This document shows positions 48,157-58,133 of a DNA stretch of 64,000 nt, piece after piece; position 1 is the first letter of the stretch, and each line of letters opens with the position of its first letter. Both the position numbers and the translations under genes were made by a program. This DNA is from CAWAND01 sp963797485 (GTDB taxonomy: Bacteria; Chloroflexota; Anaerolineae; Anaerolineales; E44-bin32): positions 310,001 through 374,000 of the forward strand of contig CAWCPF010000002.1 in NCBI GenBank assembly GCA_963797485.1. The letters run 5' to 3'. The notes beneath the pieces were generated by a model. The model saw only the letters and a list, made by a program, of their open reading frames with translations, was not told the origin of the DNA and made no database searches.

Positions 48157-50526
48157 TCAGCCCGGCGCTTCGCCTGGGGGGACTTGACCGGCCCGGGCGT
48201 TCTGGACCAGCGTCCAAAGTCGGCTGGGGCTGAGCGGAATCTCCAGAATCTCGAGTGGCACGTCGTGCAGGGCATCCTCCACGGCCTGCGCAAACAGCGG
48301 CCCGACCGGAATCGCCCCGGCCTCTCCGGCACCCTTGATCCCCAACGGGTTGAGGGGCGACGGCGTCTCCTCGTGCCCAACCTCCACCGACGGCACGTCC
48401 AGGGCCGTCGGCACCAGGAAATCCATGAACGACGCGTTCAGCAGCTGGCCGTTTTCATCGAAGACCAGCGCCTCATAGAAGGCGTTGCCCAGACCCTGGG
48501 CCACCCCGCCCTGGACCTGGCCGTCCAGGATCAGCGGGTTGATCACCCTGCCGCAGTCGTGAACGACGACGTATTTCAGGATCCGGACCTGCATGGTCTC
48601 GGGATCGACTTCCAGGATCAGGGCGTGCACCCCGCTGGCGGTGGCGCCGCTTGACGGCCCGAAGTAATCCGTGGCCTCGAGCCCCGGCTCGGTGCCGGGC
48701 TTGACCGCGCCGCGCAGCGGATTGGCGCGATCGGCCAATTCCCCAAGGTCGATTTCGCGTCCTGGGGCCCCCTTGACCCGGACCTTGCCGTCGGCCAGCT
48801 CAAGGTCTTCTTCGGCGATCTCGAGCTCGTCGCTGGCCAGGCTGAGGACCTTCTGGCGCACGCGCTGGGCTGCGGCGTGCACGGCATTGCCGGCCACCAC
48901 CGCGCCCCGGCTGGCGAACGTGCCCGACCCCCAATGGAACTGGTCCGTGTCACCGGTGACGACCTCGACCTGGCTCACCTCCACCCCCAGCTGATCGGCC
49001 ACAATTTGGGCGAAGCTGGTGAAGTGCCCCTGCCCCTGGGTCCCCACCCCGGTGACCACGCTCACCTTGCCACTGCTCTGGACCTGGACCCGGGCGCCTT
49101 CATACGGGCCAATGCCCGTCCCTTCGACATAGGCCACCAAACCCAGGCCGACATAGCGCCCCTGGGCGCGCAACCGGGGCTGTTCTTCGTCCAGGAAGGC
49201 CCGATAGCCGATCATGTCCATGGCCTTGTCGAGGACCGGCTCATAGTTGCCGCTGTCGTACACCAATGGGGCAAAGTCCTGGTAAATGAACTTGTTATCG
49301 TAGGGAAACGCATCCGGCGGGATGAAGTTCCTGCGCCGGATCTCGGTCCGATCGATCCCGAGTTCCCGCGAGGCGAGGTCGAGCATGCGCTCCATCACGA
49401 AGACACCATGCTGGCGGCCGGCGCCGCGGTAGGGCGAGACAATCGGCTTGGTGGTGAAGACCGAGGTGAACTCGCTGTAGTAGTTTTCCACAGCGTAGGG
49501 GCCCATGAGGGTGCACTGGCTGTTGATCGGAACGGTCAGACCATAAGGCTGGTAGGCCCCCGCGTCGTGCAGGAAGACATCATGCACACCGAGCACCCGG
49601 CCGTCGCGGCTGAAGGCGACTTCCACGTCGTGGATCTGGCCGCGCTCCTGGGTCGTGGCCACGAAATTCTCGGCCCGATCCTCGATCCATTTGACCGGCC
49701 GGTCGAGCTGCAGGCTGAGCCACGGAATCAGCATCTCCTCCGGGTAGAACATCATGATCTTGGGGCCAAAGCCGCCGCCGATGAAGGGCGCCACGACCCG
49801 CACCTGGCTTTCGGAGAGCCCCAGCATGTCGGCCAGGCCGTTGCGGATTGGGATCGGCGCCTGGGTCGTGTCCCACACCGTCAGCCGCTGGCTAAGCCGG
49901 TCCCACTGCGCCACCAGCCCGCGGTTCTCCATCGCCGCCGCCGTGCCGCGGTCGTATGTCAGGCGCCGCCGGAGCACCAGGTCGGCCCGGCCGCGGGCGG
50001 CCTCGTAGTCCCCCTTCTCCTGGATCACATGGGCGCCCACGTTCGAGTCCAGGTCGGCGTGCACACGTTCCGCGGTCCCCTCCAGCGCCCTTTCGAGATC
50101 CACGACGGCCGGCAGCGGTTCGTAGTCAACCTGAATATCGGCCAATGCATCCTCGGCCACGTAGCGGCTCACGGCCACCACGGCGGCGATCGGCTCCCCC
50201 ACATGCCGCACCTTGTCCTTGGCCAGGATGGGCTGGGTGCGTTCGAAGAACGTCAGGCGCTCGATTGGGGGGGCATCCACCAGCAGCGGGCCGCGCCGCC
50301 AGTAGTCCCCCAGGGATTGGGCCGTGTACACGCCCGCCACGCCGGGCCGTTCTTCGGCGCGCGAGGCATCGATCGACTTGAGATGGGCGTGCGCGTAGGG
50401 GCTGCGCAGGAAGGCCACGTGGAGCATGCCGGGCAGGTGGACATCATCCACGAACAGGGCTCCCCCCGTGAGCAGGCGGGGGTCTTCGCTGCGGCGGATG
50501 CGTTCGCCAAACGACTGGGTCGGCAT
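48157..50526 (-). CDS. Molybdenum hydroxylase large subunit (CoxL/XdhB-type, molybdopterin-binding)
   Basis: 789 residues. Moco-binding features: FIGGGFGPK, PYRGAGRQHG in the position of the substrate-specific loop, GVGTQGQGHFTSFAQI and the catalytic Glu in IKGAGEAGAIPVG. The loop is of the RGAGR kind found in form II CoxL and other xanthine dehydrogenase family members, not the CSFR loop of genuine form I CO dehydrogenase, so the substrate is probably an N-heterocycle or aldehyde. It works with the FAD and 2Fe-2S subunits encoded at 54399-55276 and 53886-54371, separated by hydrolase genes. Confidence 0.92.
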   Translation of the reverse strand: MPTQSFGERIRRSEDPRLLTGGALFVDDVHLPGMLHVAFLRSPYAHAHLKSIDASRAEERPGVAGVYTAQSLGDYWRRGPLLVDAPPIERLTFFERTQPILAKDKVRHVGEPIAAVVAVSRYVAEDALADIQVDYEPLPAVVDLERALEGTAERVHADLDSNVGAHVIQEKGDYEAARGRADLVLRRRLTYDRGTAAAMENRGLVAQWDRLSQRLTVWDTTQAPIPIRNGLADMLGLSESQVRVVAPFIGGGFGPKIMMFYPEEMLIPWLSLQLDRPVKWIEDRAENFVATTQERGQIHDVEVAFSRDGRVLGVHDVFLHDAGAYQPYGLTVPINSQCTLMGPYAVENYYSEFTSVFTTKPIVSPYRGAGRQHGVFVMERMLDLASRELGIDRTEIRRRNFIPPDAFPYDNKFIYQDFAPLVYDSGNYEPVLDKAMDMIGYRAFLDEEQPRLRAQGRYVGLGLVAYVEGTGIGPYEGARVQVQSSGKVSVVTGVGTQGQGHFTSFAQIVADQLGVEVSQVEVVTGDTDQFHWGSGTFASRGAVVAGNAVHAAAQRVRQKVLSLASDELEIAEEDLELADGKVRVKGAPGREIDLGELADRANPLRGAVKPGTEPGLEATDYFGPSSGATASGVHALILEVDPETMQVRILKYVVVHDCGRVINPLILDGQVQGGVAQGLGNAFYEALVFDENGQLLNASFMDFLVPTALDVPSVEVGHEETPSPLNPLGIKGAGEAGAIPVGPLFAQAVEDALHDVPLEILEIPLSPSRLWTLVQNARAGQVPPGEAPG

Positions 50527-50529
50527 GGC

Positions 50530-51318
50530 CTAGTCGTCGACGAAAGCGACGGCCCGGCAAAAGGCAGCCTCGCCCCCTTTGAACTTCCAGGGGAAGGCGC
50601 CCAGAGTCAGGCGGCGGTTTTGCAGGTTGGGCAGGCCGATGTCGCCGCCCATGTTCTCGACGTGCACGCAGTCGTGTGGAAACAGCGCGTTATGCGTGAG
50701 TTGGTAAGCGGACTCGGGGAACAGGCTGTCCATCTTGTCCTTGCCGAACTTCTGCTCACATTGCGCCGTGACCCGCTTCCAGTGTTCCAGGCCGCCCTTC
50801 CCCAGAAAACGCCCGATGGGGAGGTTCATGGGGTGATCGGTCGACACCATATCCACACCCCACAGATGGACCTTCTTGTCCAGCAGCCAGGGCACCAGGT
50901 CGAAATGCGGGCCCGGATGGCGGTGGATGTACTTCTCTTCGTCGGCGGCTTCGCCAAACTGGGCGTACTTGTGCCAGCCCGTGTGGATGAAGAGTATGTC
51001 GCCTTCTTTGACCTCCACGCGCTCCTCGATCATGGCGGGAGTAAACAGGTCGAGTTCGTCCAGGACGTCGCTCAGGTCCACGATGACGCCTTCCCCATAC
51101 AGCCAATCCAGCGGCAGTTCGTCGATGGTCTTCCCGGAGGTCACAAAGTGCCTTGGCGCGTCCAGATGCGTGCCCATGTGGTTGGAGGTCTGGATGTACT
51201 GTGCGTTGACCCCATGCTCAGATTTGCGCTTGATGTACTTGACCTCGAACGGCGGATAGAACGGCCAGAATGGGGCGTCCTGATTGAGCGGTTGGGAAAG
51301 GTCGTAGATCTTCATCAC
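50530..51318 (-). CDS. Cyclase-family (kynurenine-formamidase-like) metal hydrolase
   Basis: 262 residues. Zinc-binding signature HMGTHLDAPRHF, and DILFIHTGWHKYAQF and PLHNALFPHD-like region (LTHNALFPHDCVHVENMGG) of the Cyclase superfamily. Members hydrolyse formamides, lactones or cyclic amides. The start overlaps the DUF1116 stop by 4 nt and the stop is 3 nt before the CoxL start, so it is embedded in the molybdenum-hydroxylase operon; ring opening of the hydroxylated product is a reasonable inference. Confidence 0.88.
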   Translation of the reverse strand: MMKIYDLSQPLNQDAPFWPFYPPFEVKYIKRKSEHGVNAQYIQTSNHMGTHLDAPRHFVTSGKTIDELPLDWLYGEGVIVDLSDVLDELDLFTPAMIEERVEVKEGDILFIHTGWHKYAQFGEAADEEKYIHRHPGPHFDLVPWLLDKKVHLWGVDMVSTDHPMNLPIGRFLGKGGLEHWKRVTAQCEQKFGKDKMDSLFPESAYQLTHNALFPHDCVHVENMGGDIGLPNLQNRRLTLGAFPWKFKGGEAAFCRAVAFVDD

Positions 51319-52577
51319 GCGTCTCCTGCCGGCCGGCCGTAGCGCTCGCCGAACGCCTGCCAGGCCTGTTCGAAAATCGCCATCGGCGGCCGGACCAGCC
51401 CGGCGCCGATTTGGCCCACGCCGGCGTCGTGGTGGGCGATGCCGGTGTTGACCCGCGGCGTGATACCCGACGCGACCACCTTGTGGACGTCGATCCCGGT
51501 CGGGGTGCCGCGAAATCCGAGCGCCGGGATCTTGAAATGGGGGTGCTCGGCCAGGGTGATCTGGTACATCTCGAGGCTGGTCTCCAAGGCCAGCTCGGGG
51601 GTCCCGCTGACAAAGGTCACAATCGCCGGTGCGGCCGCCATGGCGAACCCGCCGATGCCGGCGGTCTCGGTGATGGTGCTGTCACCGATGTCGGCGTTGG
51701 CATCTTCGGCTGTGAAGCCCGGGAAGTACAGCCCGGCCGGAATACCCGCCGGCGCCGTGAACCACGCCTCACCCAGGCCGCTGACGCGTATCCCGAAATC
51801 TGTGCCGTTGCGGGCCATGGCCGTCACCAGGCTGCTGCCCTCCACGCCGTGGGCGGCGTCGGCCATCGCCTTGCAGGCCGCCATCACCGGGTTGAGGACG
51901 CTCAGGGCGTTGTTGCCGATGAACTCCAGGATCCTGGTTGTGTGTGGGTCTTGTGTCCCGGCTCGCCCCAGGACCGGCGCCAGGAATTTCAGGTACAGCA
52001 GGGATCCGGCCTTGTTGCGGTTGTGGCCCTCGTCACCCATTTGGAGCGCCTCGGCCAGCAGCACCCGCAGGTCGAGGCCATCGGTCCGCGCCACGGCCTC
52101 GGCCAGCCGAGGCGCCATCTCGTCGTTCATCCAATGCAGTTTCTCGATCACCTCGGGGCTGTAGGCGCCGTACCTCAGCACTTTCCCATAGCCCTCGTTG
52201 AGCGTCGCATAGGCGCGATTGCCATGAGTCCGATTCTCGATGACGTACACGGCCATGGAGGTCGACGTCACCCCGGCCATGGGACCGACCACGCCATGAT
52301 CGTGGCAGGGCTCAAACTCAATCTCACCCCCGGAGGCCATGGCCTCCGCCTGGCGCTCATCCCGAGCCAGTCCCTCGAACAACAGCGCGCCGATGACCGC
52401 TCCGCGCAGCGGGCCCGACATGCGCTCCCAGGTGATGGGCGGCCCGGCGTGAAGCAGCAGATTGGGCCGCATCCTGGGAACGACCTCCCCCGCCACGCCG
52501 ATCCCGGTCAGGAAGGGGTGCGCCTGTGTCATGCGCTCGACGGCTTCCCGATTGGCGGCTTCGAAATCGATCGCCAT
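51315..52577 (-). CDS. DUF1116 protein (AllG/YlbE-like carbamoyltransferase subunit)
   Basis: 420 residues. Family features: LHAGPPITWERMSGPLRGAV, CHDHGVVGPMAGVTSTSMAV, GDEGHNRNKAGSLL, and ARNGTDFGIRVSGLG. DUF1116 proteins are the YlbE/AllG subunit of oxamate carbamoyltransferase in E. coli. It starts 3 nt after the amidase stop and overlaps the cyclase gene. In this operon it likely transfers a carbamoyl group from a ureido or oxamate-type intermediate, an inference. Confidence 0.87.
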   Translation of the reverse strand: MAIDFEAANREAVERMTQAHPFLTGIGVAGEVVPRMRPNLLLHAGPPITWERMSGPLRGAVIGALLFEGLARDERQAEAMASGGEIEFEPCHDHGVVGPMAGVTSTSMAVYVIENRTHGNRAYATLNEGYGKVLRYGAYSPEVIEKLHWMNDEMAPRLAEAVARTDGLDLRVLLAEALQMGDEGHNRNKAGSLLYLKFLAPVLGRAGTQDPHTTRILEFIGNNALSVLNPVMAACKAMADAAHGVEGSSLVTAMARNGTDFGIRVSGLGEAWFTAPAGIPAGLYFPGFTAEDANADIGDSTITETAGIGGFAMAAAPAIVTFVSGTPELALETSLEMYQITLAEHPHFKIPALGFRGTPTGIDVHKVVASGITPRVNTGIAHHDAGVGQIGAGLVRPPMAIFEQAWQAFGERYGRPAGDA

Positions 52578-52580
52578 AGC

Positions 52581-53889
52581 CTAACTTCCGTTCTCTGCCA
52601 GGAGCGCCTCGACCTGCTCGGCATGCGCCAGGAGCCGCTCATCCTCTCCGAAACGCCCGGCCAGCTGCAGGCCCAGCGGCATCCCCTGGGCGTTGACACC
52701 CGCCGGGATCCCCACCGCCGGCATGCCCGTCTGGCTCCATGGCAGGTTCATGACCGGATCACCGGTCGCCTGCAGGCCCTCGGGGGCCGGGCCCGGGCGC
52801 AGCCGGGGTGATCCAGGCATCCAGTCCGTGCGCGTCCATCAACCCGGCCAGCTCATGCCGCAGGGGCACGATCGCGTCGCGGGCCGTGATCAACTCGTCA
52901 TCGCTGATGGCGCGGCCGCGTTCGATCAGCGCCAGCGTGGTTGGATCGTATTGGCCGAGGAAAGCGCTGAACCAGCGCTCATGAACCCTGGCGGCTTCGC
53001 CGTCGACGATGAGACCGTGGCGCGCTTGCATGGCGTCAAAGGCCTCCAGCGCCGGGACCGACTTGATGGTCAGGCCGCGCTGCGCCAACTCGGCGACGTG
53101 GGCCCGGAAGTGTGCCTGAGCTTCGTCCCCGGCGCACTCCAAGTAGGGACCTTCCGGGATGCCGAGCACCGGCGGCGAAACCGTGCCGGCCGGCTGCCAC
53201 TCGTAGCACAACGCCTCGGCTGCCACGATAAGATCGCCCACGGTTCGGGTGAACGCGCCGACGTGATCGAGCGAGGGCGCCAGGGGGATCATGCCGACTC
53301 GCGAGATCCGGGCATAGGTCGGCTTGTAGCCGACGACGCCGCAAAACGCGGCCGGCCGGATGATCGACCCTATCGTCTGTGTGCCCAGGGCCAGATCGCA
53401 CAGCCCGGCCGCCACGGCCGCCGCCGAACCGCTGCTCGAGCCTCCGGGCGTGTGGTCGGGGTGGTGCGGATTGCGGGTCGGACCCGGGGCGAAGTAGCCA
53501 AACTCGGTCGTGACCGTCTTGCCCAGCACCAGCGCGCCGGCCGAGCGTAGACGCGTCACCAACTCGGCTTCCGGGCCGGCCAGCACATCGGTCGGCGGCG
53601 CAAACCCGGCCCCGGTTGGCAGGCCGTCGACATGCAGGATGTCTTTGACGCCGAACAGGACTCCGAACAGAGGCGGCCGCGATCCAGGTTCGGGATGCGT
53701 GCGTTCGAGCTCGTCCAGTTCTCGTCTCAGGCGCTCGAACCGGCCGTCTTCGGGTACGAATGCCTGCACGGCCGGCTCGATGCGCTCGAATTGGGCCTCC
53801 AATTCGGCCAGCCACGCATGCAGATCGAAGACTGAACTCCGGATGCGATCTTTGAGGGGCGGCACTTCGGCTCGAGGAATCCATTTCAT
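52581..53889 (-). CDS. Amidase-signature hydrolase (one frameshift)
   Basis: About 435 residues from ATG 53889 (MKWIPRAEVPPLKD), crossing a frame change near 52795. Ser-cisSer-Lys triad: Lys in LFGVKDILHVDG, cis-Ser in PGGSSSGSAAAVAAGL, nucleophile Ser in LGTQTIGSIIRPAAFCG. The C-terminus resumes in the second frame (PVMNLPWSQTGMPAVGIPAG). Overlaps the 2Fe-2S gene stop by 4 nt (ATGA). Hydrolyses amides; the natural substrate is presumably an intermediate of the same pathway. Confidence 0.9.
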
Positions 53890-54371
53890 GTTGAGTCGGT
53901 GAGTTTGGCCGCCGCCAGCTGGACGGCCTCGACGATGTGCTGGTACCCCGTGCACCGGCACAGGTTCCCTGACAGGGCCTCACGCACCTCATGCTCGCTG
54001 GGGTCGGGGTTTTCCTGCAGGAAGGCCAGCATGGTCATCAAAATGCCCGGCGTACAGAAACCGCATTGCAAGCCATGGGTCTCCCAGAAGGCCTGCTGAA
54101 GCGGATGCAGCTCGGTCTGGCTTTGCGCCAGATCCTCGACCGTCCGCACGTCATGCCCGTCGGCCTGCACGGCCAGCATCAGGCACGAACGAACAGCCTG
54201 TCCGTCAAGCAGCACCGTGCACGCCCCACATACCCCGTGCTCGCAGCCGACATGTGTGCCGGTCAGCCCGAGTTCGTGCCGAATGAAATCGCTCAGCAAC
54301 AGGCGCCCCTCAACCTCGGCGGTATGCGGCGTACCGTTGACGGTCAGGTTAAGCGTGTGCGTGTCGGACAT
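53886..54371 (-). CDS. Molybdenum hydroxylase small subunit, 2 x [2Fe-2S]
   Basis: 161 residues. N-terminal plant-type cluster CEHGVCGACTVLLDG plus the Cys in RSCLML, C-terminal cluster QCGFCTPGILM and NLCRCTGYQHIV. CoxS/XdhC-type electron transfer subunit linking Moco and FAD. All eight Cys are present. It lies between the FAD subunit gene (27-nt gap) and the amidase. Confidence 0.96.
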   Translation of the reverse strand: MSDTHTLNLTVNGTPHTAEVEGRLLLSDFIRHELGLTGTHVGCEHGVCGACTVLLDGQAVRSCLMLAVQADGHDVRTVEDLAQSQTELHPLQQAFWETHGLQCGFCTPGILMTMLAFLQENPDPSEHEVREALSGNLCRCTGYQHIVEAVQLAAAKLTDST

Positions 54372-54398
54372 TCGCGGGTCCTCGGGGTTCAGATGGGC

Positions 54399-55276
54399 TC
54401 AGCCGGCGGCCATCTCGGCCGCCTGCGCCAGCGCCCGGCTGGTCAGCACGCGTGCCAGGTGCCGCTGATACTCCGGCGTGGCATGCAGATTGCCGTAGGG
54501 GGACAAGCTCTTGTTCTGCGGCGATGCGCCCGGCGTCGTCGAAGGCGGCGGGGGCAGGCTTGTCTCCGATCAAACGCACTTCGGCCTGCGGCCGCCTCAA
54601 GCGGGCCGTCGCCGACATTCAGGTAAACCAGGCGCGCGTCGGAGCACGTGCCGGCCTCATCCAACTGGAGCATAGCCGCCACCCCCGCCATGGCGTAGTC
54701 ACCTGACCGCCGGGCCACCTCGAGGAAGCACCAGCCGGTGCGCGCCGGGCTGGCCGGCACGTCGACCTCAACCAAGATCTCATCCGGCTCGACCGCCGTC
54801 GTAAACATGCCCACAAAGAAGTCGGTCGCATCCACCCAGCGCTCGCCGCGCACGCTGCGCAATTTGATCCGGCTGCGCAAGGCGGTCGTGACGACCGGCA
54901 GTTCCGCCGCCGGATCAGCGTGCACCAGGCTTCCGCCGATCGTGCCCCGGTTGCGGATCTGGCGGTGAGCGATGCGGGGCATGGTTTGAAATAGCAAGGG
55001 CGAGTGCTTGCGCACGTCGGGGTGACGCTCAACCTGGCTTTGGCGCGCCATGGCCCCCACGCGGAGCCCGCCATCGCCGTCGGACTCCACGTAGGCCAAC
55101 TCGGTCACCCGATTGAGATCGATCAAGATGGCCGGCTGGACCAGGCGGAAGTTCATGGCCGGAATCAGGCTCTGGCCGCCAGCCAGGACCTTGGCGTCTG
55201 CCGCGTGATCAGCCAGCAACGCCAGGGCTTCTTCGAGGGACCCAGGGGACAGAAACTTGAACGGAGCCGGCTTCAT
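54399..55276 (-). CDS. Molybdenum hydroxylase medium subunit, FAD-binding (frameshifts near 3' end)
   Basis: About 291 residues. FAD motifs AKVLAGGQSLIPAMNFRL and RNRGTIGGSLVHADPAAELP. The C-terminal CO_deh_flav_C domain needs two frame changes (near 54590 and 54510) to read VRLIGDKPAPAAFDDAGRIA and then YGNLHATPEYQRHLARVL, which is the family ending. First gene of the minus-strand operon; no promoter box stands out in the 285-nt divergent gap to the CoA-transferase. Confidence 0.9.
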
Positions 55277-55494
55277 CGCCTCAGTCAGTTCCCAGGTTTC
55301 ATTCCGATTTCGAGGATTTCGTCCGCGGCCGGCAGCTGGTGTCCAGACCGTCCGCGCGGCCGCCGAGTGCGGCGGCCCTGCCTCCCAAGGCAGGCCCTAT
55401 TATGCACCTTCCCAAACCAGAACACAATCGCCGCGTGCAGGCCGGTGGACCCGCCGCACCCAGGGTTTGCGTGGCCCGGCCCCATGCTTGTCGG

Positions 55495-55500
55495 TATAAT
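55495..55500 (+). promoter_or_regulatory. -10 box of the CoA-transferase gene
   Basis: A perfect TATAAT 61 nt before the ATG at 55562, in the divergent gap between this gene and the molybdenum-hydroxylase operon. No convincing -35. A GGAGG site precedes the ATG. Confidence 0.45.
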
Positions 55501-55561
55501 CGCCGCCCACCGCCCCGCCGCCGGATCGGGGCTCACCCCGAGAGGTTCCCGGAGGTCGCAC

Positions 55562-56765
55562 ATGCCACAACCCCGCTCGCTGCTGGCTGGCATCACGGTC
55601 ATCGATCTGACCCGGGTGCTGGCCGGCCCCTTCTGCACCATGCTGCTGGGCGATTTGGGGGCGGATGTCATCAAGATCGAAGCTCCGGGACGCGGTGACG
55701 ACACGCGGGGCTGGGGTCCGCCGTTCACCGATAGCGGCGAGTCAGCCTATTTCCTGAGCACTAATCGCAACAAACGCAGTCTCACTCTGGATTTAAAGAG
55801 CCCTCAGGGCCTGGACATTCTGCGCCAGCTGATCCGCAAGGGCGACGTTCTGGTCGAGAATTTCAAGACCGGGACGCTGGCGAGGCTGGGCTTGGACGAG
55901 GCGGAATTGCAGTCGCTCAACCCATCCTTAGTCTACTGCACACTGACGGGATATGGCGCCTCCGGACCCTACAAGGATCGCCCAGGCTATGATTTCATGG
56001 TCCAGGCCATGGGCGGGTTCATGAGCGTGACCGGCCCGGTCGACGGCCCCCCTACCCGCGCCGGGGTGGCCATCGCCGACCTGGCTTGCGGGATGTTCGC
56101 ATGCAGCGCCGTGCTGGCGGCGCTGTTCGATCGACAGCGCACCGGCCGCGGCCATCGAATTGATATGGCTTTGCTGGATTCGATGGTGGCGCTGATGAGC
56201 TACGTCGCCAGCAACCACCTGATCTCAGGTGAAGCGCCGCAGCGCTATGGAAACGGTCACCCGAACATCGTCCCGTATCAGGAGTTCAGGGCTCGCGACC
56301 GCCACTTTGCCTTTGCCGCCGGCAACGACGGGCAGTGGCAGGCCTTCTGCCAGGCGGTTGGCCATCCCGAATGGGCCGAGGACCCGCGCTTCGCCACCAA
56401 TCAGGATCGGGTCCGGCATCGAACGGAAGTCACCGAAATGCTCGGCCGGCTGTTCTCGTCGGACGACGCCGAACACTGGATGGCAGCGTGTGAAGCCGCC
56501 GGCATTCCGTGTGCGCCGATCAACGGTATGGACAGCGTCTTCGAGGACCCACAAGTGAAGGCGCGCGGCCTGCGAACCAGCGTGCATCACGCCGTGGACG
56601 GCCCCATCGACCTGGTGGCCTCGCCGCTGCGGGTGACGACCGCACCCCCGGAGGTCCGGCTCCCTCCGCCGACGCTGGGGCAGCACACGGCCGAGATTCT
56701 TGGGCGAATTGCTGGGAATGGCCGAGACGGAGATCGACGCGCTGCGCGGGGAAGGGGTGGTTTAG
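55562..56765 (+). CDS. CaiB/BaiF family III CoA-transferase (one frameshift)
   Basis: About 400 residues. GITVIDLTRVLAGPFCTMLLGD, VKIEAPGRGDDTR-like start, NKRSLTLDLKSPQG, and the catalytic Asp in VAIADLACGMFA. The frame breaks at the GGG run 56702-56704 close to the end; with one G removed it reads LGELLGMAETEIDALRGEG and stops at TAG 56763-56765. Transfers CoA between carboxylic acids without a free thioester exchange. Divergent from the hydroxylase operon; could activate an acid product of that pathway. Confidence 0.9.
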
Positions 56766-56865
56766 CCGGGCCGGGCCGCCCTTCGACTTCACCGCACTAC
56801 CAGCCTTATCCATCGGAGTTGAAGCGCGGGTTCCGCTCAGGGCGGCGTACCCACCTCGCCTCCCA

Positions 56866-56933
56866 GAGCCCTTCGGCTTCGCTCAGGACAAGCTCCGGCG
56901 CTTTTCGATGAACTCGTGGGAAATCATCTTCCT
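56866..56933 (+). repeat. 68-bp direct repeat, copy 1
   Basis: Begins GAGCCCTTCGGCTTCGCTCA and ends ATCATCTTCCT; it matches 59361-59428 at all but one position. The last base is also the first base of the IS left end. Confidence 0.9.
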
Positions 56934-56973
56934 GGAGTTGCCCCGCTTTAGTGGACAGTAGAGTGCTTCCGCA

Positions 56974-57822
56974 TCATGCTGCTGTGGCATAGCTCCTTTC
57001 GTAGCGCATCGGCGACTTGTACCCGAGGGAAGAATGGCGTCGGTGTAGGTTGTACCAGCCTTCGATGAATTCAAAAGCGGCGACTTTGGCTTCCCGCTGA
57101 GTTTGGAAATGGTGACGGTCGATCAGTTCGCATTCGAGCGTGGCAAAGAAGCTCTCGCACAGGGCATTGTCATAGGCGTCGCCGACGGAACCCATCGAAG
57201 GACGCACACCTGCCTCCCGGCAGCGCCGACCGAACTCGAGGGAAGTGTATTGGCTGCCCTGGTCGGAGTGGTGGATCACCCCCAACGGATATCGTTGCCG
57301 GATGGCCATGTCCAGGGCATCCAGGACGAGTTCGGTCCGCAGATAATTCGCCATCGACCAACCGACCACGCGTCGACTCCAGGCATCGACGACGACGGCC
57401 AGATACAGGAAACCGGCCCAGGTCGGGACATAGGTGATGTCGGCGACCCAGAGCTTGTTCGGTCCGTCCACCGTGAAGTCCCGATCGACCAGGTCCGGCG
57501 CCGGCCGCTGCCTCGGCTCACGCACGGTGGTGGAAGGCCGCTTGCGCCAACTCACCCCCTGCAGACCTGCCATTCGCATCAGACGGGCGACCCGCTTGCG
57601 GCCTACATACGTACCCTCATCGGCCAGTTCGGCATGCACCCGCGGCGCGCCATAGGTTCGCCGCGAGCGCAGATAGATCTGGCGGATGCGTCCGCCCAGG
57701 ACAGCGTCTTCCGAGGCCCGCTTCGAACGGGGTCGTTTGAGCCACGCATAGTATCCGCTGGTGGAGACATCCAGCACTCGGCACATGGTGGCCACGGGGT
57801 AGCGTGCCTGGTTGGCCTTCAC
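56974..57822 (-). CDS. IS3-family transposase OrfB (integrase domain)
   Basis: 282 residues. HTH_21 region (RTYGAPRVHAELADEGTYVG), then the rve DDE domain: Asp in LWVADITYVPT, Asp in IHHSDQGSQYTS, Glu in NALCESFFATLECE, and the closing NLHRRHSSLGYKSPMRYE. Normally made as an OrfAB fusion by -1 frameshifting. The A-AAA-G slippery run at 57878-57882 in orfA leads in the -1 frame through RLSATRIFEFVKANQARYP into this frame without a stop. Confidence 0.95.
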   Translation of the reverse strand: MKANQARYPVATMCRVLDVSTSGYYAWLKRPRSKRASEDAVLGGRIRQIYLRSRRTYGAPRVHAELADEGTYVGRKRVARLMRMAGLQGVSWRKRPSTTVREPRQRPAPDLVDRDFTVDGPNKLWVADITYVPTWAGFLYLAVVVDAWSRRVVGWSMANYLRTELVLDALDMAIRQRYPLGVIHHSDQGSQYTSLEFGRRCREAGVRPSMGSVGDAYDNALCESFFATLECELIDRHHFQTQREAKVAAFEFIEGWYNLHRRHSSLGYKSPMRYERSYATAA

Positions 57823-58133
57823 GAATTCGAAGATTCGGGTGGCACTGAGCCGGTCTCCCGAGCGAACCAGGCCGCGGCTTTTGCCAGAATTTCACGTTCC
57901 AGGCGCAGCCGCCGGACTTCCCGTCGCAAGCGGGCCAACTCATCCCGCTCGACGGTTGTCAGACCCTCATGGCGCAGACCGTCATCGTGATCGGCCTGCT
58001 TCACCCATTCTCGAATGGTCTTGGCTGTGGGCTCGAACTCTTTGGACAGCTCATGGGGCGTGCGGCCTGCCCTAACCAGCTCGACCATCTGCTGGCGGTA
58101 TTCCACCGGATATCGGGATCGTGTTCTAGGCAT
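57819..58133 (-). CDS. IS3-family transposase OrfA (DNA-binding)
   Basis: 104 residues. HTH_Tnp_1 domain (RYPVEYRQQMVELVRAG; LSKEFEPTAKTIREWVKQ) followed by a leucine-zipper-like helix (ELARLRREVRRLRLEREILA). The AAAAG run at 57878-57882 is the likely -1 frameshift site producing the OrfAB transposase. Confidence 0.95.
   Translation of the reverse strand: MPRTRSRYPVEYRQQMVELVRAGRTPHELSKEFEPTAKTIREWVKQADHDDGLRHEGLTTVERDELARLRREVRRLRLEREILAKAAAWFARETGSVPPESSNS

Noticed and set aside
48157..50526. True form I carbon monoxide dehydrogenase
   Set aside because: The active-site loop reads YRGAGR rather than the Cys-Ser-Phe-Arg loop, and the operon holds amide and ring hydrolases.
48877..51342. 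An 821-residue plus-strand open frame opposite the molybdenum hydroxylase genes
   Set aside because: It is the antisense shadow of two real genes in GC-rich DNA, with high His/Gln/Gly content and no recognisable domain.
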